Part shown: positions 50,560 through 59,358 of the stretch, one piece after another
Layout: every line of letters starts with the position of its first letter
How positions within the stretch are numbered: the stretch's first letter is position 1
Origin: Kitasatospora gansuensis
GTDB lineage: Bacteria; Actinomycetota; Actinomycetes; Streptomycetales; Streptomycetaceae
Direction: 5' to 3'
NCBI RefSeq assembly: GCF_014203705.1
Contig: NZ_JACHJR010000001.1
Span: 1,550,001 to 1,614,000 of the forward strand
Length of the DNA: 64,000 nt
Program-made: the position numbers and the translations under genes
Notes under the pieces: generated by a model
Told to the model about the DNA's origin: nothing
The model's database searches: none
Seen by the model: only the letters and a program-made list of their open reading frames with translations

Positions 50560-51494
50560 CGGGTCAGCTCCGTCCGTGGGGAGAACCGGCGGGCCACCAG
50601 GTCGGCGCCCAGGTTGAGCAGCACGGTCAGCAGCGCGAAGACCACGGCCAGGCCCTGCACCACCGGTACGTCCCGGGCGGCCACCGCGTCCAGCAGCACG
50701 CTGCCCAGACCGGGCAGCACGAACAGCGCCTCCACCACGACCACCCCGCAGAGCAGCCAGTCGCACGTCCTGGCCAGCTGCTGGGCCGCCGGGGCCAGCG
50801 CGTTGGGCAGCGCGTGCAGCCAGCGCACCCGCCACTCCGGCACGCCGTAGCGGCGGGCCTGGGCGACGTACGGCCGGGCCAGGGCCTCGAGCATCCCGGC
50901 CCGGACCAGTCGGCTGATCGAGCAGACCGGCCGGGCCAGCAGCACCAGCACCGGGAGCACCAGCACCGCCGGGTCGACCGCCACCCCGCCGACGGCGGTC
51001 GGCGGCAGCCAGCCGAGCCGCAGCGCCAGCACGGTGCTGAGCAGCACGCCGAGCGCGAACTCCGGTGCGGCGTACACCGCGAGAGTGGTCGAGCTGATCA
51101 GCCGGTCCAGCCCGGAGCCCTCCCGGCGGGCGGCCAGCATGCCGAGCCAGAGCGAGAGCGGGACGAGCAGGGAGAGGGTGAGCGCGGCCAGCAGCAGGGT
51201 GACGCCGAGGCCGTCGGCCAGGTAGCCGCTGACGGTCCGTCCGGTCACCAGGGAGCGGCCGAGGTCGCCGTGCAGCAGTTCGCCGAGCCAGCCGAGGAAG
51301 CGTTCGGCGGGCGGGCGGTCGAGCTGCATGGCCTGCCGGATCAGCGCGATCCGCTCGGGGTCGGGGCTGTCCCCCGCCAGGGCGACGGCCGCGTCGCCGG
51401 GCAGCGCCTCGGTGAGTACGAAGATCAGCACCAGCACGGCCGCCGACTGCGCCACCCCGAGCAGCAGTCGGCGGGCCAGCCAACTCCGGATCAT
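50556..51494 (-). CDS. Peptide/nickel ABC permease (NikB/DppB type)
   Basis: 312 residues. N-terminal RRLLLGVAQSAAVLVLIFVL and LPGDAA mark the DppB/NikB group; the EAA-type loop is near ALARPYVAQARRYGVPEWRV, and FVLPGLGSVLLDAVAARDVP near the C-terminus is strongly conserved in the family. Its ATG overlaps the stop of the binding-protein gene (ATGA). Confidence 0.9.
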   Translation of the reverse strand: MIRSWLARRLLLGVAQSAAVLVLIFVLTEALPGDAAVALAGDSPDPERIALIRQAMQLDRPPAERFLGWLGELLHGDLGRSLVTGRTVSGYLADGLGVTLLLAALTLSLLVPLSLWLGMLAARREGSGLDRLISSTTLAVYAAPEFALGVLLSTVLALRLGWLPPTAVGGVAVDPAVLVLPVLVLLARPVCSISRLVRAGMLEALARPYVAQARRYGVPEWRVRWLHALPNALAPAAQQLARTCDWLLCGVVVVEALFVLPGLGSVLLDAVAARDVPVVQGLAVVFALLTVLLNLGADLVARRFSPRTELTR

Positions 51495-53017
51495 GCCAGC
51501 CAGGTCCGGTCGAAGCGGGCCCAGTCCAGCGTGTTGGCCGGGGCGTCCTTGGCGACCCCGCGCACCGTGGGCGCGGTGGCCACGATCCAGTCCGCGAAGC
51601 CCCAGATCAGGAAGCCGCCCTCGTCGTACAGCCGGCGCTGCATCCGCTGGAAGAGCGCCGACCGGGCGGCCGGGTCGCGGGTGGACTGCGCCTGCAGGTA
51701 GAGCTCGTCGAAGTCGGGGTGCTTCCAGTGCGTGGCGTTGGTGGTGGAGTTGGAGAGCAGCCGCTGCGAGAGGTGTGACTCGATCGGCAGGGCGCCAGAG
51801 CGGTAGGAGGCGAACACGCCGCCGTCCAGGATGTCCTTCCAGTAGGTGTCCTTGTTGCCGACCCTGACCTCGACCGTGACGCCAGCCTTGGCCGCCTGCT
51901 CCTTGAAGATGCCCGCCGCCTCGACGAAGCCGGCGGCCACCGGTGAGGTGTCCAGGGTGACCTTCAAGCCCTCCTGGCCGGCCTCCTTGAGCAGCGCTCG
52001 GGCCTTCGCCAAGTCCTGGGCGCGCTGCGGGAGTTCGCTCGGGTAGTACTGGGCGCCCTTGCCGAACAGGTCGTTGCCGACCTCGCCCGCGCCGGAGAGC
52101 GCGCCGTCGATCAGCTCCTTGCGGTCGGCGATCAGGAAGAACGCCTGCCGGACCCGCTTGTCGTCGAACGGCGCCTTGTCGGTCTTCATCACGAAGCCCT
52201 GCATGGCGCTGTTCCGCAGCCGGATCACCTCCACCTTGCCCCGGCCCTCGTTGGCCCGGGCGGTGGCGGGGTTCAACTCGTGCGCGTAGTCGGCCTGTCC
52301 GCCGAGCAGCGCGCTGACCCGGGCCGACTCCTCGTTGGCGATCAGGATCTCCAGCTCGTCCAGGTGCGGGGCGCCCTCCCAGTAGTCGGGGTTGCGCTTG
52401 ACCAGCAGCGAGCTGCCGGGCTTGAACGAGACGAAGCGGAACGGGCCCGAGCCGACCGGGGCAGTGAAGGTCTCGGTGTCCTTCGGCACGATGTACGCGC
52501 CGAACGCGGCCAGCACGTTGGGGAATTCGGCATACGGGCGCTTGAGCTTGAACTCCACGGTGCCCGGGTCGACCGCGCGGCTGGCGGCGAGGTCGATCGG
52601 CTCCAGCGAGGCCTTCGCCCGGAAGGCCCGCTTGGGGTCGGTGATCCGGCGGTAGCTGTACAGCACGTCCTCGGCGGTGACCGGGCGGCCGTCGTGGAAA
52701 CTGGCGGGCCGCAGCCTGACGGTCCAGACGTCCAGAGTGGCGTTCGGCTCCCAGCCGGTGGCCAGCCGGGGCACGGCCGCCAGGTCGGAGCCGGAGTCGG
52801 CCAGCTTGTCGTAGAGCGCCTTGGCCCGGGCCGCGTCCACGAACAGGTTGCTCAGGTGCGGGTCGAGGGTCTCGTTGGTGCCGCCCCCGGCGAAGATCGC
52901 GCGCAGCCGGCCGCCGCTCTTCGGGGTCGCGCGGTCGGCGGACGGGGTCTCGGCGGTGGTGGCGCAGCCGGTGACTCCCAGGGCGGCTGCGGCTATCAGG
53001 ACGGTACGGCGCTTCAC
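51491..53017 (-). CDS. Family 5 substrate-binding lipoprotein of the ABC importer
   Basis: 508 residues from GTG overlapping the methyltransferase stop. Lipobox VTGC at about residues 15-18. SBP_bac_5 features are FHDGRPVTAEDVLYSYRRI, VGSGPFRFVSFKPG, LLVKRNPDYWEGAP and APFDDKRVRQAFFLIADR. Family members bind peptides, Ni(II)-chelates or metallophore complexes. In this operon it is the probable receptor for the cluster's own metal complex. Confidence 0.92.
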   Translation of the reverse strand: MKRRTVLIAAAALGVTGCATTAETPSADRATPKSGGRLRAIFAGGGTNETLDPHLSNLFVDAARAKALYDKLADSGSDLAAVPRLATGWEPNATLDVWTVRLRPASFHDGRPVTAEDVLYSYRRITDPKRAFRAKASLEPIDLAASRAVDPGTVEFKLKRPYAEFPNVLAAFGAYIVPKDTETFTAPVGSGPFRFVSFKPGSSLLVKRNPDYWEGAPHLDELEILIANEESARVSALLGGQADYAHELNPATARANEGRGKVEVIRLRNSAMQGFVMKTDKAPFDDKRVRQAFFLIADRKELIDGALSGAGEVGNDLFGKGAQYYPSELPQRAQDLAKARALLKEAGQEGLKVTLDTSPVAAGFVEAAGIFKEQAAKAGVTVEVRVGNKDTYWKDILDGGVFASYRSGALPIESHLSQRLLSNSTTNATHWKHPDFDELYLQAQSTRDPAARSALFQRMQRRLYDEGGFLIWGFADWIVATAPTVRGVAKDAPANTLDWARFDRTWLA

Positions 53018-53826
53018 GGTCTGCTCGTTTCGGTGGTGGGGTGGACAAGCCGGGCGACCAGGTGGATCCGGTCGGAGTCGGCGGTGTCGGCGGGTTCGGC
53101 GTCCTCGGTCCAGGCCGGTTCGGTGCGCGGCCCGGGGCGGTCGTGCAGGGTGAGCACCTCGAAGCCGTGCGCCGCCAGCAGGTGGCGCAGCTCCTGCGGG
53201 AAGAGCAGCCGCCAGGCGGAGCGCTGCTCGACCGGTGCGCTGCCGTCGTCGCTGCTCCACTCCCGGGAGCGGCGCAGCAGTTGGGCCGGGTGGTCGATCC
53301 AGAGCCTGGTGCGGGAGGTGTGCCGGACGCCCTGGTGCTCGACCGTGTCGGTGCGGACGGTGTCCAGCAGGTCGGTCCGGCCCAGGAAGTAGGCGCCGTT
53401 GCGCATCTCGGCCACCAACAGGCCGCCGGGGGCCAGGTGTTGGCGACAACGGTCGAGCAGGCGGTCGAGGTCCTGGTTGGTGTGGCAGTACAGCAGGGCG
53501 CTGTCCAGGCAGAGCACCGCGTCGAACCTGCGCTCCCCCAGGTCGAGTTCGCGCATGTCGCCGCAGTGGTAGTCGGGGCCGGGGTGGCGGGTGCGGGCGT
53601 GTTCGACCATCGCCGGGGAGCTGTCCAGGCCGAGCACGTACCGCCCGGCCTTGTGGTGCAGCCAGCCGGCGTCCCGGCCGGTGCCGCAGCCGAGGTCGAG
53701 GACGCGCGGCCCGGCGCCGTACCGGCGCAGGATGGCGTCGGCCCAGCGGGCGGCCAGGTGGTCGGGGTCGGGGAAGCGGAGCTCGTACAGCTCGGGTGTG
53801 TCGGTCAGCAGGTTGCCGCTGGTCAT
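53014..53826 (-). CDS. SAM-dependent methyltransferase, class I
   Basis: 270 residues. Rossmann motif I is RVLDLGCGTGRDAGWL (about 42-57), with LGLDSSPAMVEHAR as motif II, DYHCGDMREL and FDAVLCLDSALLY after it, and LAPGGLLVAEMRN. The C-terminal half carries a family-specific beta region (SRTRLWIDHPAQLLRRSREW). A small-molecule methyltransferase is likely, modifying the pathway product on N or O. ATG overlaps the MFS stop. Confidence 0.88.
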   Translation of the reverse strand: MTSGNLLTDTPELYELRFPDPDHLAARWADAILRRYGAGPRVLDLGCGTGRDAGWLHHKAGRYVLGLDSSPAMVEHARTRHPGPDYHCGDMRELDLGERRFDAVLCLDSALLYCHTNQDLDRLLDRCRQHLAPGGLLVAEMRNGAYFLGRTDLLDTVRTDTVEHQGVRHTSRTRLWIDHPAQLLRRSREWSSDDGSAPVEQRSAWRLLFPQELRHLLAAHGFEVLTLHDRPGPRTEPAWTEDAEPADTADSDRIHLVARLVHPTTETSRP

Positions 53827-55025
53827 ATCGGCTCTCCGATCAGGTGTCGGACGGTCGGGTCGGGCAGCCGGGCCCGTTGGCGGGCGACGGCGAGGGCGCA
53901 GGTCAGGCCGAGGGCGCAGCAGAGCAGCCAGGGGGCCCAGTCGGCGATGTCCATCGCCCAGCCGACTGCCGCGTTGCCGAGCGCGGCGGCCAGTCCGGAG
54001 ACCAGGTAGAAGACGCCGTAGTAGGTGCCGGTCAGGCTGCTCCGACCGAAGGCGGGTATCAGCTCCTGGACGAAGGGCTGAGCGATCATCACGCCGGTGT
54101 GCAGCAGCAGGACGGTGAGCAGCAGGGGCGCCAACCCGCCTGCCAGCAGCGGCGGCAGGAAGCCGAGGCCGGCCACCAGCAGCCCCAGGGCGATCCACCG
54201 GCCCCGGGTGCCACGCTGCTGGAGCGAGCGGGTTATTCGCAGTTGCAGGGTGAGGTTGGCGACCGTGCTGGTCAGGAAGAGCAGGCTGACCGCGCCGTCC
54301 CAGCCGGTGACCTGGCGCGCCTGGTCCGCCAGCAGCAGGTAGAGCTGGCTCTCCAGCGCGTACAGGCCGACCAGGGCCAGCGCGAAGGCCAGGAACCGGC
54401 GGTCGCCGAGGACTTCGCGCCAGTCCCCGAGCACGCCGGTGCTCGGTGGCGGTACCGGCCGGGGCGGCAGCACGCAGGCCTGAGCCACCGTCAGCAGGGC
54501 GAAGATCCCGGCGGCGGTGAGCGCGGCGGCACGGAAGTCGACCAGCAGCAGGGCGGTGCCGAGCAGCGGGCCGAGCAGCGCGCCCGTGGTGGCGAAGACG
54601 TTGAACAGGGCGAACGCCTCGGCCTTCCGCTCCCCCGACTCGTGCGCCAGGTAGGTGCGCACGGCCGGGTTGAACAGCGCCCCGGCCAGTCCGCTGAGCA
54701 CCGAGGCGGCCAGCAGGACGGCCAGCCCGTCGCCGAGCGCGAACAGGCCGAAGCCGAGGGTGCGCAGCGCACAGCCCGCGATGATCACCCCCCGGGCGCC
54801 CAGCCGGTCGGCGGCCGAGCCGCCCAGGATGAACAGGCCCTGCTGGCTGAGGTTGCGCACCCCGAGCACCAGGCCGACCGCCACCGCCGACAGGCCGAGG
54901 TCCTGCCCGAGGTGGGTGGCCAGGTACGGGATCAGCAGGTAGAAGCCGGTGTTGACGCCCAGTTGGTTGACCAGCAGGAGCCGTACGGGCAGCGGGAAGC
55001 TCCGTACGGCGCGCAGGGTCCTCAC
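53823..55025 (-). CDS. MFS exporter
   Basis: 400 residues with 12 predicted membrane helices. The helix 2-3 loop carries GGSAADRLGARGVIIAG, the MFS motif A pattern, and helix 5 begins AFALFNVFATTGALLGPLLG. It lacks a recognisable substrate-specific signature. By position it should export the product of the cluster. Start is a GTG overlapping the epimerase stop. Confidence 0.9.
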   Translation of the reverse strand: MRTLRAVRSFPLPVRLLLVNQLGVNTGFYLLIPYLATHLGQDLGLSAVAVGLVLGVRNLSQQGLFILGGSAADRLGARGVIIAGCALRTLGFGLFALGDGLAVLLAASVLSGLAGALFNPAVRTYLAHESGERKAEAFALFNVFATTGALLGPLLGTALLLVDFRAAALTAAGIFALLTVAQACVLPPRPVPPPSTGVLGDWREVLGDRRFLAFALALVGLYALESQLYLLLADQARQVTGWDGAVSLLFLTSTVANLTLQLRITRSLQQRGTRGRWIALGLLVAGLGFLPPLLAGGLAPLLLTVLLLHTGVMIAQPFVQELIPAFGRSSLTGTYYGVFYLVSGLAAALGNAAVGWAMDIADWAPWLLCCALGLTCALAVARQRARLPDPTVRHLIGEPI

Positions 55026-56065
55026 GCTGATACCTCGACGGGTCGGACCCCGAGCCCGGCCCGGTCGGCGGCCCGGACCACACCGTCGGTGCCGCCGATG
55101 CCGCGCCAGGGGTCGTGCCGGAGCAACAGGTGGCCGTCCAGGTCGACCCAGCGGGCCCGGTCGACCAGGTGCACGGCGGGGGCGATGCCGAGCGAACTGG
55201 CCGTCAGGCAGCCGAGCATCACCTCGGTGCCGCTGCCGTGCAGGGCGGCGCAGATCCGCAGCGCGGCCGAGACGCCGCCGCACTTGGCGAGCTTGATGTT
55301 GATCCCCTGCACCCGGCCGGCCAATCGGGTCGCGTCCTCCAGCGAGACCGCGTCCTCGTCGGCGATCACCGGCAGTTCGGAGCGCTCGGCCACCTCGGCC
55401 AGCCACTCCGGGTGGCCGGGAGCCGTGGGCTGCTCGACGGCGGTCACGCCGAGTTCGGCGAACTTCGGTATCAGCGCCAGCGACTGCGCCACCGTCCAGG
55501 CGCCATTCGGGTCGAGCAGCAACTCGGCCTCGGGGGCGCCTATCTGCACGGCCCTGACCCGGGCCAGGTCGTCCTCGGGGTCGGCCGAGCCCGCCTTGAC
55601 CTTGAGCACCCGGAATCCGCTGACCGCCAGCCGGGCGGCCTGGGCGGCGGCCCGGACCGGGTCGATGATGGCGATGGTCCTGGCGGTGGCGGCGGCCGGG
55701 GTGCCGAGCAGGCCCAGCAGTTGGTGCACGGGGGCACCCGCCCGCTTGCCGACCAGGTCGAGCAGCGCGGCCTCCACGCCGGCCAGCACGCCGGGCGGCA
55801 GCTCCTTGAACGGGGCTTCCAGGCGCTGGAGTTCGATCAGCGCGGTCTCCGGGTCGGGGTAGCGGACCAGGTCGAGGGCCCGGCTGTGCCGGAGGATCCG
55901 CTCGGTGGGCAGGCCCAGGTAGGAGCTGGCGACCACCTCGCCGTAGCCGCTCAACCCGCCGTGCCGGACGGCGAGTTCGACGGAGTCGCGAGATGCCATG
56001 GTGGAGCGGGAGATCCGCAGCGGTTCGGTGAGGTGGAGCTCCACCACCCGCAGGTCGAGTTTCAC
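55022..56065 (-). CDS. Enolase-superfamily dipeptide epimerase-like protein
   Basis: 347 residues from GTG. The muconate-lactonizing/dipeptide epimerase active site is intact: K-x-K in RVLKVKAGS (about 160-168), metal ligands in LLLDPNGAW, AVEQPTA and VIADEDA, and the second acid/base lysine in NIKLAKCGG. L-Ala-D/L-Glu epimerases and related enzymes invert one residue of a dipeptide. Next to an ATP-grasp ligase this suggests epimerisation of a pathway dipeptide. The other strands of this stretch encode nothing credible. Confidence 0.88.
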   Translation of the reverse strand: MKLDLRVVELHLTEPLRISRSTMASRDSVELAVRHGGLSGYGEVVASSYLGLPTERILRHSRALDLVRYPDPETALIELQRLEAPFKELPPGVLAGVEAALLDLVGKRAGAPVHQLLGLLGTPAAATARTIAIIDPVRAAAQAARLAVSGFRVLKVKAGSADPEDDLARVRAVQIGAPEAELLLDPNGAWTVAQSLALIPKFAELGVTAVEQPTAPGHPEWLAEVAERSELPVIADEDAVSLEDATRLAGRVQGINIKLAKCGGVSAALRICAALHGSGTEVMLGCLTASSLGIAPAVHLVDRARWVDLDGHLLLRHDPWRGIGGTDGVVRAADRAGLGVRPVEVSA

Positions 56066-57141
56066 GGTCGGGGCTCCATCGGGGGGTTCAGGGGATCGAT
56101 GACGGTGCGGCAGCGGGCCCAGCCGGCCACCTCGACGGCGCCCGGGTGCGGGATCTCCACCGGCCGGGAGACCGGCGCGGGCAGGTGGTGGGCGCGGCAC
56201 CAGTCCTCGTCGTAGACCGTGCCCAGGTAGCGGTGCGGGCCGTCCGGGAAGACGGTGGCGACCACCGCGCCGGGCTGCACCCTGGCAACCCAGGCGGAGA
56301 CCAGGGCGACCGCGCCGGTGCTCCAGCCGCCGCTGACGAAGCTGCCCCTGGCCAGCCGGCGGCAGGCGTCCACCGCCTCGGCCGGGCCGACCCAGTGCAC
56401 CTCGTCGAAGTGCCGGTAACCCACGTTGCGCGGGTGGATGCTGCTGCCGAGGCCGCGCATCAGCCGGGGCCTGGCGGGCTGCCCGAAGATCGCCGAGCCG
56501 ACCGAGTCGACCCCGATCACCTGCAGTCGGGGCCAGCGGCGGCGCAGCGGCTCGACCAGTCCGGCACTGTGGCCGCCGGTCCCGACGCTGCACACCAGCA
56601 CGTCCAGGTGCTCCAGACGGTCCGTCAGCTCACGGGCCATCGAGAGGTAACCGGCCGCGTTGTCAGGGTTGTTGTACTGGTCCGGCCAGTACGCGCCGGG
56701 CAGCCGGTCGAGCACCTCGTGCAGCCGCTCCAGCCGGGCGGCCTGCCAGCCGCCGCGCTCGGCGGGCCGGTCGACCAGCTCCAGGCGGGCCCCGTACGAG
56801 TGCAGCAACTGCCGCATGGAGGGCTCCAGTTCGGTGTCGCCGACCAGCACCACCGGGTGCCCGAGGGCCTGCCCGGCGAACGCCAGACCGATCCCCAGGG
56901 TGCCCGAGGTGGACTCCACCACCGGTGCGCCGCTGCGGAGTTCACCCCTGGCGTGGGCGCCGCGCAGCATCGCGACGGCCGACCTGGCCTTCATGCCGCC
57001 GGCGCCGAGGTACTCCAGCTTGGCCCAGAAGCCGGGGTGGGCCTGCGGCAGCGGTGCGCTGATCCGGGCCAGCGGGGTGTGGCCGAGCAGCGAGAGCAGC
57101 TCGGGGTTGGCGGCGACGGGCCGCAGCAGGGCGGTGATCAT
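56062..57141 (-). CDS. Cysteine-synthase-like PLP enzyme (fold type II)
   Basis: 359 residues. PLP lysine in LGAGGMKARSAVAM, phosphate-loop ESTSGTLGIGLA, and SVGTGGHSAGLVEPL follow the OASS/cystathionine-synthase pattern. The asparagine of the classical SGNTG loop is replaced by Thr-Leu, so the substrate pocket differs from housekeeping cysteine synthase. Relatives such as SbnA make diaminopropionate-type metallophore units by beta-replacement on serine derivatives. ATG overlaps the DUF364 stop. The substrate here is inferred only. Confidence 0.88.
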   Translation of the reverse strand: MITALLRPVAANPELLSLLGHTPLARISAPLPQAHPGFWAKLEYLGAGGMKARSAVAMLRGAHARGELRSGAPVVESTSGTLGIGLAFAGQALGHPVVLVGDTELEPSMRQLLHSYGARLELVDRPAERGGWQAARLERLHEVLDRLPGAYWPDQYNNPDNAAGYLSMARELTDRLEHLDVLVCSVGTGGHSAGLVEPLRRRWPRLQVIGVDSVGSAIFGQPARPRLMRGLGSSIHPRNVGYRHFDEVHWVGPAEAVDACRRLARGSFVSGGWSTGAVALVSAWVARVQPGAVVATVFPDGPHRYLGTVYDEDWCRAHHLPAPVSRPVEIPHPGAVEVAGWARCRTVIDPLNPPMEPRP

Positions 57142-57947
57142 CGCGCACCGCCGTACAGGTGGATGGTGCCGGGGCCGCCGTCCAGCCAGAAGAACGGGTA
57201 GGGCTCGGCGCTGACCGCCGTGACCCCGTCCCCCAGCAGCCGAGGCAGCACCGCGCTGCCGGTCTGGGCGAACATCACCAGCGGTTTGCCGGTCTGCCTG
57301 GCGTGCTCGGCGAAGGTCTCGAAGCTGCCGTTGCCGAGCGTCATGCCGGAGACCAACAGGGCGTCGCAGTCGTCGAGTTCGGCCTCCGTCCGGACCGGCT
57401 CGCCCCACTCCGTCCGCCCGCCCTTGAGGTCGCACGGGAGGTACGCCGTACCGCGCTCGCGGAGCTGCTCCAACAGCGAGTTGACCACGCCGACCACCAG
57501 CACCCGCCGGGCCTCGGCCGGGACCAGCCCGACCACCGCGCGGGCCCGGGCCCGGGAGCGGTCCAGCGAACTCCCGGCCGGGATCGGCACCGGGCGGGCG
57601 CCGTGCGCGGGGGTGTGCGGACGGGCCAGCAGCAGGAAGGCGTCCAGCGCGGCGATCCGCACCGGCGGCAGCGGGTGCGCCAGCAGCTCGGCGACGCTCG
57701 CGCCGACGCAGTCGTCCAGCGCACCGGCCGGCAGCGCGCCGGGCTCGACCGCGCAGGAGCCCACGGCGGCCCCGAGCCGCAGGCTGAGCACCTCGTTGCG
57801 GTACCCGCCGGACCGGCCCCGGTGGCGGACGGCCTGGCTGGTGGTGAAGGCCACCGCGATCCGCTCCTCCGCCGGATCGAGGCCGTACGCACCGGAGTTG
57901 ACCCGCTCGACCAGTCGGCCGACCCCGTCGGTCGTCGTGGTGGTCAT
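57138..57947 (-). CDS. DUF364 putative heavy-metal-chelation protein
   Basis: 269 residues. The N-terminal part (about 1-115; DPAEERIAVAFTTSQAVRH) resembles the DUF4213 enolase-N-like fold. The C-terminal Rossmann-like part (about 135-265) has VLVVGVVNSLLEQLRER, LVSGMTLGNGSFETFAEHA and VMFAQTGSAVLPRLLGDGV. DUF364 is annotated as a putative heavy-metal chelation domain from structural studies, with no proven activity. Its place between the ATP-grasp and PLP enzymes points to a biosynthetic or metal-delivery role. Confidence 0.82.
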   Translation of the reverse strand: MTTTTTDGVGRLVERVNSGAYGLDPAEERIAVAFTTSQAVRHRGRSGGYRNEVLSLRLGAAVGSCAVEPGALPAGALDDCVGASVAELLAHPLPPVRIAALDAFLLLARPHTPAHGARPVPIPAGSSLDRSRARARAVVGLVPAEARRVLVVGVVNSLLEQLRERGTAYLPCDLKGGRTEWGEPVRTEAELDDCDALLVSGMTLGNGSFETFAEHARQTGKPLVMFAQTGSAVLPRLLGDGVTAVSAEPYPFFWLDGGPGTIHLYGGAR

Positions 57948-59212
57948 ACCCGCGCCGCCTCCTCCGCGTAACAGGGCACCAGCCGGGCGAGCAGCCGCTC
58001 GGCGGTGTCGAGCGCGGCGGCGCCCTCGGTGTCGGTGGCCAGCAGGTGGCCGAGGTACTCGTTGTTGCTGACCGCGCGGCGGACCTGGCGGCCCGGCTCG
58101 GCCAGGGTCAGTTCGACCACCGCGGGCTCCTGGCCGACCTGCTCCGCGCCGTCGATCCCGGCCAGCAGGCCGTCCCGCTCGGGCAGCAGGAAGGCGATCG
58201 CGGCGCTGGCCACACCGGTCGGACGGACCGTCAGGTCCGGGGTGGCGCCGAGCGCGACGTCCACGGCCGCCGCCGCCAGGTCGATCCCGGTGACCCGGCG
58301 GACCAGCTCGGTGATCCGGTTCCCGGCCGGTCGCGGGTTGACCTCGACCACCCGGGGGCCGCGCGGGGTCAGCTTGATCTCGGTGTGCGCGACCAGCTGG
58401 TCAAGGCCGAGCGCGGCCAGTGCCCGGACGGCGGTGTCGGCGGCGGCCGCCGCGTCCGCCGGGTCGAGCGCGGCCGGGAACATGTGCCCGGTCTCGATGA
58501 ACGCGGGCGCCCCTCCGACGCTCTTGCTGGTGACCCCGACCACCTCGGTCCGGCCGCCGTACGAGACCGTCTCGACGCTCACCTCGGGCCCGCCGAGCAG
58601 TTCCTCCAGCAGCACCACGGGCTGCCGTCGCTGGCCTCGGGCGTTCACCGGGAACGCGTCCAACTCCCGGTACGCCGCGTACAGTTCGGCCTCGTTCGCG
58701 ACCTTGCGGACCAGCATCCCGGCGCACAGGTCGACCGGCTTGACCACCAGCGGGTAGCCGATCCCGGCCGCCGCCGCGACCGCTTCGTCCCGGTCCCGGC
58801 AGAGCGCGTACCAGGGCCCGGGCACCCCCTCCTCGGCCAGCCGCTGCCGGGTCAGGTCCTTCCGGCAGGCCGCCGTGACGGCCTCCGCCGAGGGCCCGGG
58901 CAGCCCGAGCCGCTCCGCCACCCGCGCCACCGTGGGCAGGTAGTAGTCACAGGACGAGACCACCCCGTCGAAGCCCAGCACCCGGTGCAGCCGCTCGACG
59001 TACGGGAGCAGCGTCTCGGGGTCGTTGGTGTCGGCGGTCAGCACGTTGGCGGCCGCCAGCAGCGGGTGGCTGGTGTCGGCCGGCGCTGCCCGGAGGTAGT
59101 GGTGCAGATCCCGGGTCAGGAAGGTGAACCGGTGCCCGCCCTCCCCGATGGCCCTGGGCAGCAGTCTGCTCATGGACCCGACCCAGCTTTCGATCACCAA
59201 CAGATGCGCCAC
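57944..59212 (-). CDS. ATP-grasp ligase
   Basis: 422 residues from GTG (GGGAG upstream); an ATG 19 codons earlier lacks a good ribosome site. ATP-grasp core: GYPLVVKPVDLCAGMLVRKV (about 145-164), VVLLEELLGGPEVSVE, AHTEIKLTPRGPRVVEVNPRPAGNRI with the metal Glu and Asn. The N-terminal pre-ATP-grasp region carries LLVIESWVG. This group (carnosine-synthase/BacD-like L-amino-acid ligases) forms peptide bonds through acyl-phosphates. First gene of the ten-gene operon; probably builds the peptide backbone. Confidence 0.9.
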   Translation of the reverse strand: MAHLLVIESWVGSMSRLLPRAIGEGGHRFTFLTRDLHHYLRAAPADTSHPLLAAANVLTADTNDPETLLPYVERLHRVLGFDGVVSSCDYYLPTVARVAERLGLPGPSAEAVTAACRKDLTRQRLAEEGVPGPWYALCRDRDEAVAAAAGIGYPLVVKPVDLCAGMLVRKVANEAELYAAYRELDAFPVNARGQRRQPVVLLEELLGGPEVSVETVSYGGRTEVVGVTSKSVGGAPAFIETGHMFPAALDPADAAAAADTAVRALAALGLDQLVAHTEIKLTPRGPRVVEVNPRPAGNRITELVRRVTGIDLAAAAVDVALGATPDLTVRPTGVASAAIAFLLPERDGLLAGIDGAEQVGQEPAVVELTLAEPGRQVRRAVSNNEYLGHLLATDTEGAAALDTAERLLARLVPCYAEEAARV

Positions 59213-59263
59213 GGATCTCCCTCTCGCTCCACCCGGCAGGACGGTGTAGAAGCAGAACCTAGC

Positions 59264-59316
59264 CGACACGCGTTTTCATTTTCAATACGTCTACATGGAA
59301 ACCGTTTCCATGTAGA
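59264..59316. promoter_or_regulatory. Divergent operator region: 27-bp palindrome and A/T-rich Fur-family-like motif
   Basis: TCTACATGGAAAC (59290-59302), one base, then GTTTCCATGTAGA (59304-59316) form a perfect 13+1+13 palindrome between the ATP-grasp operon and the GNAT gene. Next to it TTTTCATTTTCA (59273-59284) repeats TTTTCA and resembles half-sites of Zur/Fur boxes; 59264-59278, read on the minus strand as TGAAAACGCGTGTCG, fits 11 of 15 positions of the mycobacterial-type Zur pattern TGAAAACGATTTTCA. The stretch is strikingly A/T-rich for this DNA. Confidence 0.65.
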
Positions 59317-59358
59317 GTGTGATTCCGCCCACCGGCCGACGTCACCCAGGACGATCTG

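Noticed and set aside
53235..55862. A plus-strand open frame of 875 codons through the metallophore-like operon
   Set aside because: Arg/Gln/Gly-rich shadow with no domain, opposite four clear minus-strand genes.
59213..59358. Nur (nickel) box before the ATP-grasp operon
   Set aside because: No TTGCA-N5-TTGCAA-type pair was found; the visible motifs fit Zur/Fur half-sites better.
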